A stretch of DNA of 10,722 bases from Ignavibacteriales bacterium (GTDB lineage Bacteria; Bacteroidota; Ignavibacteria; Ignavibacteriales; Ignavibacteriaceae). The stretch spans positions 1 through 10,722 of the forward strand of contig JAGUXE010000402.1 in the NCBI GenBank assembly GCA_020061995.1, written 5' to 3'. A program made the translations under genes and the position numbers. Positions 6,935 to 10,722 of the stretch are shown piece by piece (position 1 is the first letter of the stretch; each line of letters opens with the position of its first letter). The notes beneath the pieces were generated by a model. The model searched no databases. It was not told where the DNA came from and saw only the letters and a program-made list of their open reading frames with translations.

Positions 6935-8296
6935 CTATTTAATTAAAATCGCTTTTTTGGTGTTTACATTTTTGCCATTACTAAGTTGATAGAAGTATGT
7001 CCCGCTGGATAATTTTGATGCATCAAATACAACAGAATGTTTACCAGCAGTTTTATACTCATTTAGCAAAATTGCAACTTCTCTACCCAAAATATCAAAT
7101 AATCGAAGTGAAATTAAATCTGCATTATCAATTGTAAATGATATGGTAGTGCTTGGATTGAATGGATTAGGGAAATTCTGTTCTAATGAAAATCCTTCTA
7201 TTCTTCCCTCACCTTCAATATTTGTGGGACTATAGAAATAGATAATTCTGTAACTTTTTTGCCAATCCCCACTCACAAAATTTTCGTTCAATTCTTCTGT
7301 TCTTTGATTGGAATTATTGTAGGAATAACTAGTCCTGGCACTATTTACAAAAATTCCACTTTGAAATGACTCATAAAATTCGGATAGTATTTCATTTGTA
7401 TTTGTATAAGTTAATGTAGCACGACTATTATTCAACCACGAATTTGAAGAGGTTTCCCAATATTTGTTTAATAATGTTGTCATATATTCACCAGAGGCAT
7501 CGTAAGTGAATTCTGCATACCAGTTATTAACTATTTCTGAACCCCCAATAATGTATTGATTTGTTTCAGTTAGAACATTTAATTGCGAATTCCTTGTGTA
7601 AATTGTTTTAGCTGTATCCTGCCAATTATTTCCATTCCAAGATGCTTCAATTGAATTAACAAGATTGAGTTGATTCAAATTATCATAAGTATAAGTATAC
7701 TTATAATCATTTAAAAACTGAGATGTTGACATATTTAACTTCAACTGAACTTCCTCAAGCGGTTGTCCTAAAGAATTATTAGTAAATAATGATTTTTCGT
7801 ATAAAAGAATTGTGTCACCAAGATTCACTTCTGATCTGATTTCAACTAAATAGTTATTATTGTCATAATAGTAAATCGATCTACCGGCAAGCACCCAATC
7901 ACTCTCATCCCAACTGTAAGTAGTAGCGGTACCGAATCTTACAGATGTAGAATTAAGAGCTTCGAAAGTTATTTGATATTTCATTGTTGGTATCCAATTT
8001 TGCTGGATCGATAATTGTATTTCCATTTCTAATGTTTTTGCCACTGTATCCAGTATCTCGATCGTTTTTTGATAATCCATCCAATTGTCGTTCATCCATA
8101 ATTGAAGATATGCCTCTTCATAATTAGTCATTGTAAGTAATTGAGCCTCTGATTTTCCCGGGGATTCAATATTTATTTTTATCCTTTTTGAATATTTATC
8201 GAATGCTTCATATAAAGACATATCGGACATTTTCTCTTGAGCGAAGTACATGGGAGCCATTAATAGTATGAGTGTTGCAATAATAGTAATTTTCAC
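6935..8296 (-). CDS. Secreted repeat protein with T9SS type A C-terminal sorting domain
   Basis: This 453-residue protein has a Sec signal peptide (MKITIIATLILLMAPMYFA, likely cut before Gln20). The middle region (about 68-360) is made of about ten degenerate units near 30 residues long. Each typically has a Trp at its start, then a strand with Y-x-Y and a later Glu-rich strand; anchors are W71, W101, W134, W225, W259, W287 and W345, with aromatic or Leu residues in between. The pattern resembles the YD/RHS-like repeats of many Bacteroidota surface proteins. The end (about 367-453) is a T9SS sorting domain with NFPNPFNPST (374-383), a LRLFDILGREVAIL strand pair, SSGTYFYQL (430-438) and a basic tail. 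It should cross the outer membrane by the Por/T9SS route and be surface-bound or released. The start is GTG, chosen because AGAGG (8302-8306) lies 5 bases upstream and the signal peptide begins exactly there. I cannot name a ligand or enzymatic activity. Confidence 0.88.
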   Translation of the reverse strand: MKITIIATLILLMAPMYFAQEKMSDMSLYEAFDKYSKRIKINIESPGKSEAQLLTMTNYEEAYLQLWMNDNWMDYQKTIEILDTVAKTLEMEIQLSIQQNWIPTMKYQITFEALNSTSVRFGTATTYSWDESDWVLAGRSIYYYDNNNYLVEIRSEVNLGDTILLYEKSLFTNNSLGQPLEEVQLKLNMSTSQFLNDYKYTYTYDNLNQLNLVNSIEASWNGNNWQDTAKTIYTRNSQLNVLTETNQYIIGGSEIVNNWYAEFTYDASGEYMTTLLNKYWETSSNSWLNNSRATLTYTNTNEILSEFYESFQSGIFVNSARTSYSYNNSNQRTEELNENFVSGDWQKSYRIIYFYSPTNIEGEGRIEGFSLEQNFPNPFNPSTTISFTIDNADLISLRLFDILGREVAILLNEYKTAGKHSVVFDASKLSSGTYFYQLSNGKNVNTKKAILIK

Positions 8297-8301
8297 TTTT
8301 T

Positions 8302-8306
8302 CCTCT
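8302..8306 (-). promoter_or_regulatory. Shine-Dalgarno site supporting a GTG start
   Basis: AGAGG on the minus strand is 5 bases before the GTG at 8296. It supports this non-ATG codon as the start of the T9SS cargo gene. The next in-frame ATG would cut the signal peptide almost in half. Confidence 0.7.
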
Positions 8307-8331
8307 TTTTGAATGTTAGTTAATTTCGATT

Positions 8332-8347
8332 CTTATAACCAAAGATA
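8332..8347 (-). promoter_or_regulatory. Possible promoter of the T9SS cargo gene
   Basis: On the minus strand TATCTTTG (8340-8347) matches the Bacteroidota -7 pattern TAnnTTTG, and TATAAG (8332-8337) matches five of six bases of a sigma-70 -10 box. Either would give a leader of about 25-40 bases. No good -33/-35 element is seen at the right distance, so this is a weak call. Confidence 0.3.
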
Positions 8348-8558
8348 GTGCCAGGATTAAGAGTTGCATTAATTCAGTTTAAACAATACAGACTGACTAA
8401 TCTGCGTCGTCTTTATGCGACTACCTGTAATAAGTTTTAAAGTAAAATCCGACACATTTTATTAAGTTAAAGAATTCTTAACCCAGAATTTTTCTTTTAT
8501 TCAATTAGTATGATTATTATTTTGGAAAGACATTTAGTAACAATCTAAGATTACTTTG

Positions 8559-9434
8559 ATGAAACGATTATTTCTTACTCTACTTGTCTTTCAATATTTG
8601 GGGAGTTTTTGTTTTCCACAAAGTTCAAATAAAAACCTCTATAGAATTATGACCTATAATGTGCGCTATGGAATTGAAAGTGATACAACTGATGTTAATT
8701 CATGGTTTAAAAGAAAACAAAAGATTGGCAAATTAATTAAGTCTTATTCTCCGTCTTTAATCGGGTTGCAAGAACCACGAAAATTTCAACTTGATGATTT
8801 AGTGGAGATGTTCCCTCATTTTAAAATAGTTGGGAGCGGGAGAGACGACGGAATGGATGATGGTGAATTTTCGGCCATTCTATTTGATGAAAGATTATTT
8901 AAATTAATTGAGGAAAATACCCTTTGGCTTTCTGATACACCTAACTCCCCATCATATGGTTGGGGTGCTTCATATAGAAGGATTGTCACCTATGCCAAGT
9001 TTATTACCATTCAAGATTCTACCACATTTTGGTTTTTGAACACTCATTTCGACCATTTAAGTGAATTATCTAAAATAAACAGTTCGAATTTTGTTGCCAA
9101 TTTAATAGACAGAATGTGTGGTCAATATCCGGTGATATTGACAGGTGATTTTAATTTTACGAAAGATTTTATTGGTCACACAATTATAACCTCCGATTCA
9201 AATCGAGTAAAAATGTCAGATGCTCAGGATATTTCGGGAATAATTGATAGAAGTGGCAATTCTACCTTTAATGGATTTAATCCTATTGCCGTACCTAATT
9301 ACAAAATTGATTACATATTTGTAAATAAAAAAATTAAGGTATTGAGTCATCTGATTATAGATGATAAGATTGAAAATCTTTTCCCTTCGGATCATATGCC
9401 TATTTTATCGGTAATTAATTTTTCTGATGATTAA
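8559..9434 (+). CDS. Exported endonuclease/exonuclease/phosphatase-family metal-dependent hydrolase
   Basis: This 291-residue protein begins with a hydrophobic export signal (MKRLFLTLLVFQYLGSFCF) followed by one complete EEP domain. Visible motifs in order are MTYNVRYG (31-38, Asn34), GLQEP (69-73, metal-binding Glu72), GSGRDDG (92-98), TLWLSDTPNSPS (121-132), NTHFDH (161-166), TGDFN (195-199), IDYIFV (250-255) and SDHMP (277-281, Asp278/His279 general-base pair). The GRDDG and LWLSDTP elements match the subgroup of secreted bacterial EEP proteins usually annotated as endonuclease/exonuclease/phosphatase. The substrate is unknown; nucleic acid, sugar phosphate or phospholipid head groups are all possible. 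All catalytic residues are present. The ATG at 8559 is preferred over a TTG one codon earlier. No Shine-Dalgarno is visible. The GSFC sequence is not a good lipobox, so a lipoprotein is unlikely. PrsW follows after 110 bases. Confidence 0.88.
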   Translation: MKRLFLTLLVFQYLGSFCFPQSSNKNLYRIMTYNVRYGIESDTTDVNSWFKRKQKIGKLIKSYSPSLIGLQEPRKFQLDDLVEMFPHFKIVGSGRDDGMDDGEFSAILFDERLFKLIEENTLWLSDTPNSPSYGWGASYRRIVTYAKFITIQDSTTFWFLNTHFDHLSELSKINSSNFVANLIDRMCGQYPVILTGDFNFTKDFIGHTIITSDSNRVKMSDAQDISGIIDRSGNSTFNGFNPIAVPNYKIDYIFVNKKIKVLSHLIIDDKIENLFPSDHMPILSVINFSDD

Positions 9435-9544
9435 ATTATTAAAAATTGTTTTTTCAACTAGTGGTACATTTTTTTTGTTACAAAATATTATAGTTAAATT
9501 TTGTTTTGTAAAAATCAATTTATTAAAATTTTAGATTCTGATTT

Positions 9545-10489
9545 ATGTTAATTCTTTATTCGGCACTAGCTGCAATCATCCCAATTGTTTTATACCTGAT
9601 ATTCATCTGGAAGTTTGACCGATTTGATAGAGAGCCTGTCGGTTTATATTTGAAGAATTTTTTCTGGGGTGCATTTGGTGCTGTTTTCTTCGCTCTCATT
9701 GGAAATTATTTATTTACGTTTCTATTATCAGTTTTTATAGCAGATGAATCGATAGTAAACTCCGGCAGTTCAATCTTGATTGCCCCTATTGTCGAAGAAT
9801 TTACTAAAGGAATTTTTCTTTTATTCACAGTTACAAATAGAAAATTTGATAATATAACGGATGGAATAGTATATGGTGGAGCAATTGGACTTGGTTTTGG
9901 CATGACTGAAAATTTTCTATATTTTTCTTCTTTTCAGGATTCAATGAGAAGTTGGGTGCTTCTTGTTACGATCAGAACAATTTATACTGCCGGTCTTCAT
10001 TGTGTAACAACTGCTACGTTCGGGGCATTTCTCGGATTGGCAAAATTCAAATCGTTCTTTTACAAAATTGTTTTGCCACCAATCGGAATGGCTATAGCAA
10101 TTTTTCTTCACTCATTTTGGAATCTTACTTTAAGTTCATCAGAAACATCATTAATCGGGTTTATTTATTTAAGCGGATTAATAATTTTATTTGTTTCTCT
10201 CTTCTCGCTATCTATTACTCGTGAAAAGAAAATGATTTTTGAAGAATTAATGTTTGAAGCTAACACTGGATTGATCCCACATGAACACGTTCCGATACTT
10301 AGTTCAGATGAACGCGAAAATAAAGGCTGGATTAACGAAAACGTACGTCAAATATACATCAATAGTGCTACTAAATTGGCATTCCGAAAAATGCAATTGA
10401 GAAATTCAACCGGATATAATAAATCATTTTATGCTTCGGAAGTTGATCAACTCCGTTCATATATTTCAGAACTTGCAAAGAACTCATAA
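9545..10489 (+). CDS. PrsW-family intramembrane metalloprotease
   Basis: This 314-residue integral membrane protein has about seven hydrophobic segments between residues 2 and 224. It carries the PrsW (CAAX-protease-related, PF13367-type) motifs: an N-terminal KFDRFDREP (23-31), EEFTK at 84-88 (the EExxK motif), GMTEN at 119-123 (Glu122, Asn123), His152 in the segment starting LHCVTTA, and HSFWN at 189-193 (His189). The conserved Glu and His residues are those expected to bind the metal. B. subtilis PrsW cleaves an anti-sigma factor at site 1; no sigma or anti-sigma gene is beside this one, so its substrate cannot be inferred here. After the last membrane segment a hydrophilic tail of about 85 residues (230-314) is predicted to be cytoplasmic and has no motif I recognise. 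No Shine-Dalgarno precedes the ATG. The next gene starts 1 base after the stop, suggesting co-transcription. Confidence 0.88.
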   Translation: MLILYSALAAIIPIVLYLIFIWKFDRFDREPVGLYLKNFFWGAFGAVFFALIGNYLFTFLLSVFIADESIVNSGSSILIAPIVEEFTKGIFLLFTVTNRKFDNITDGIVYGGAIGLGFGMTENFLYFSSFQDSMRSWVLLVTIRTIYTAGLHCVTTATFGAFLGLAKFKSFFYKIVLPPIGMAIAIFLHSFWNLTLSSSETSLIGFIYLSGLIILFVSLFSLSITREKKMIFEELMFEANTGLIPHEHVPILSSDERENKGWINENVRQIYINSATKLAFRKMQLRNSTGYNKSFYASEVDQLRSYISELAKNS

Positions 10490-10490
10490 G

Positions 10491-10722
10491 ATGAGACCAT
10501 CGGTTAGAATCTTCATACTTCCTACGAGTGCCGTTTTTAATACACAGAAATTGTCTTTATTCGAAAACTTTGATGCTTCATCCTCTTCTATGCTATATAC
10601 CATAATGTATTCTAATTTAATTGAAGTTTTTTCAAATACAGAATATGATTGCTTAGTATACCCTTTGTTCCATTTTTTTGATGACGGAATGATTGACGAT
10701 GAAATTTTTTCTAATCAAATTA
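10491..10722 (+). CDS. Unidentified protein, N-terminal 77 residues (cut by window edge)
   Basis: An open frame begins with ATG 1 base after the PrsW stop and continues through the window end. It begins MRPSVRIFILPTSAVF and has a short hydrophobic strand (RIFILPT) without a signal peptide. A helix-like stretch (MLYTIMYSNLIEVFSN, 34-49) follows, then a strand (YDCLVYPLFHFF, 52-63) and an acidic stretch (DDGMIDDEIF). This alternating pattern suggests a cytoplasmic alpha/beta protein. The order strand, LY-helix, VYP-strand is faintly like the start of nucleotide-sugar-transferase-like (DUF2064-type) proteins, but I see no diagnostic motif and do not assign a function. Only a weak AAG lies upstream, so translation probably depends on coupling to PrsW. 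The close spacing implies an operon with PrsW. Confidence 0.6.
   Translation, partial: MRPSVRIFILPTSAVFNTQKLSLFENFDASSSSMLYTIMYSNLIEVFSNTEYDCLVYPLFHFFDDGMIDDEIFSNQI

Larger units (their letters stand above)
8297..8558. other. Divergent intergenic region
   Basis: These 262 bases separate a minus-strand and a plus-strand gene and must hold both promoters. I see no open frame, tRNA or terminator in it. The notable element is a perfect 10-bp palindrome AAGAATTCTT at 8470-8479, extended by GTT/AAC with one unpaired base (about 8466-8482). A plus-strand TATTAT (8515-8520) is a possible -10 box for the hydrolase gene, without a good -35. Confidence 0.5.

Noticed and set aside
8556..8558. TTG start for the exported hydrolase
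   Set aside because: An ATG follows immediately in frame, and neither codon has a Shine-Dalgarno, so ATG is preferred.
9478..9511. 8-bp inverted repeat TTACAAAA/TTTTGTAA between the hydrolase and prsW, considered as a terminator
   Set aside because: The stem is almost all A/T, the loop is 18 bases and the plus strand lacks a following T-tract. Chance is the simpler explanation.
1..10722. CRISPR array, tRNA, rRNA, insertion sequence, phage or defence system
   Set aside because: No regularly spaced direct repeats, cloverleaf, transposase, integrase or defence-type motifs were seen; gene content is housekeeping and envelope-related.

Overview
The window is AT-rich (about one third G+C by eye). 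It looks like the chromosome of a Bacteroidota/Chlorobi-group bacterium, most likely in or near the Ignavibacteria. The strongest clue is a secreted protein ending in a type IX secretion (T9SS) type A sorting domain with the motif NFPNPFNPST, which is very common in that lineage. A ferredoxin-dependent 2-oxoacid oxidoreductase with a fused gamma-alpha subunit fits the same placement. No rRNA, tRNA, CRISPR array, insertion sequence or phage gene was seen.

Left part, minus strand, read right to left: glutamine-dependent NAD+ synthetase (nadE, 5108-6745), thiol:disulfide interchange protein DsbD (3339-5111, ATGA overlap with nadE), then after a 127-base gap 2-oxoacid:ferredoxin oxidoreductase korA (1367-3211) and korB (334-1377, overlapping by 11 bases). 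A rho-independent terminator follows korB (278-326). Beyond it, on the same strand, is the start of a DHH-family nanoRNase/pAp phosphatase (nrnA-like, 1-238), cut by the window edge. nadE and dsbD are clearly one transcription unit, as are korA and korB. Whether all four share a transcript is open, because I see no terminator between dsbD and korA.

Middle: a minus-strand gene (6935-8296, GTG start) encodes a secreted T9SS cargo protein built from about ten degenerate 30-residue repeats rich in Trp and Tyr. It has its own terminator (6863-6925), whose 3' arm shares an AGACAACC core with the korB terminator.

Right part, plus strand: a 262-base divergent intergenic region precedes an exported endonuclease/exonuclease/phosphatase-family hydrolase (8559-9434). 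Next is a PrsW-family membrane protease (9545-10489), followed 1 base later by an unidentified gene cut by the right edge (10491 onward).

This is mostly housekeeping and lineage-typical content: central carbon metabolism, NAD synthesis, envelope redox and secretion. I found no convincing new multi-gene system. The items most worth a second look are the repeat-built T9SS cargo, the shared terminator core, an interlocked pair of inverted repeats in the nadE leader, and the unidentified gene beside PrsW.
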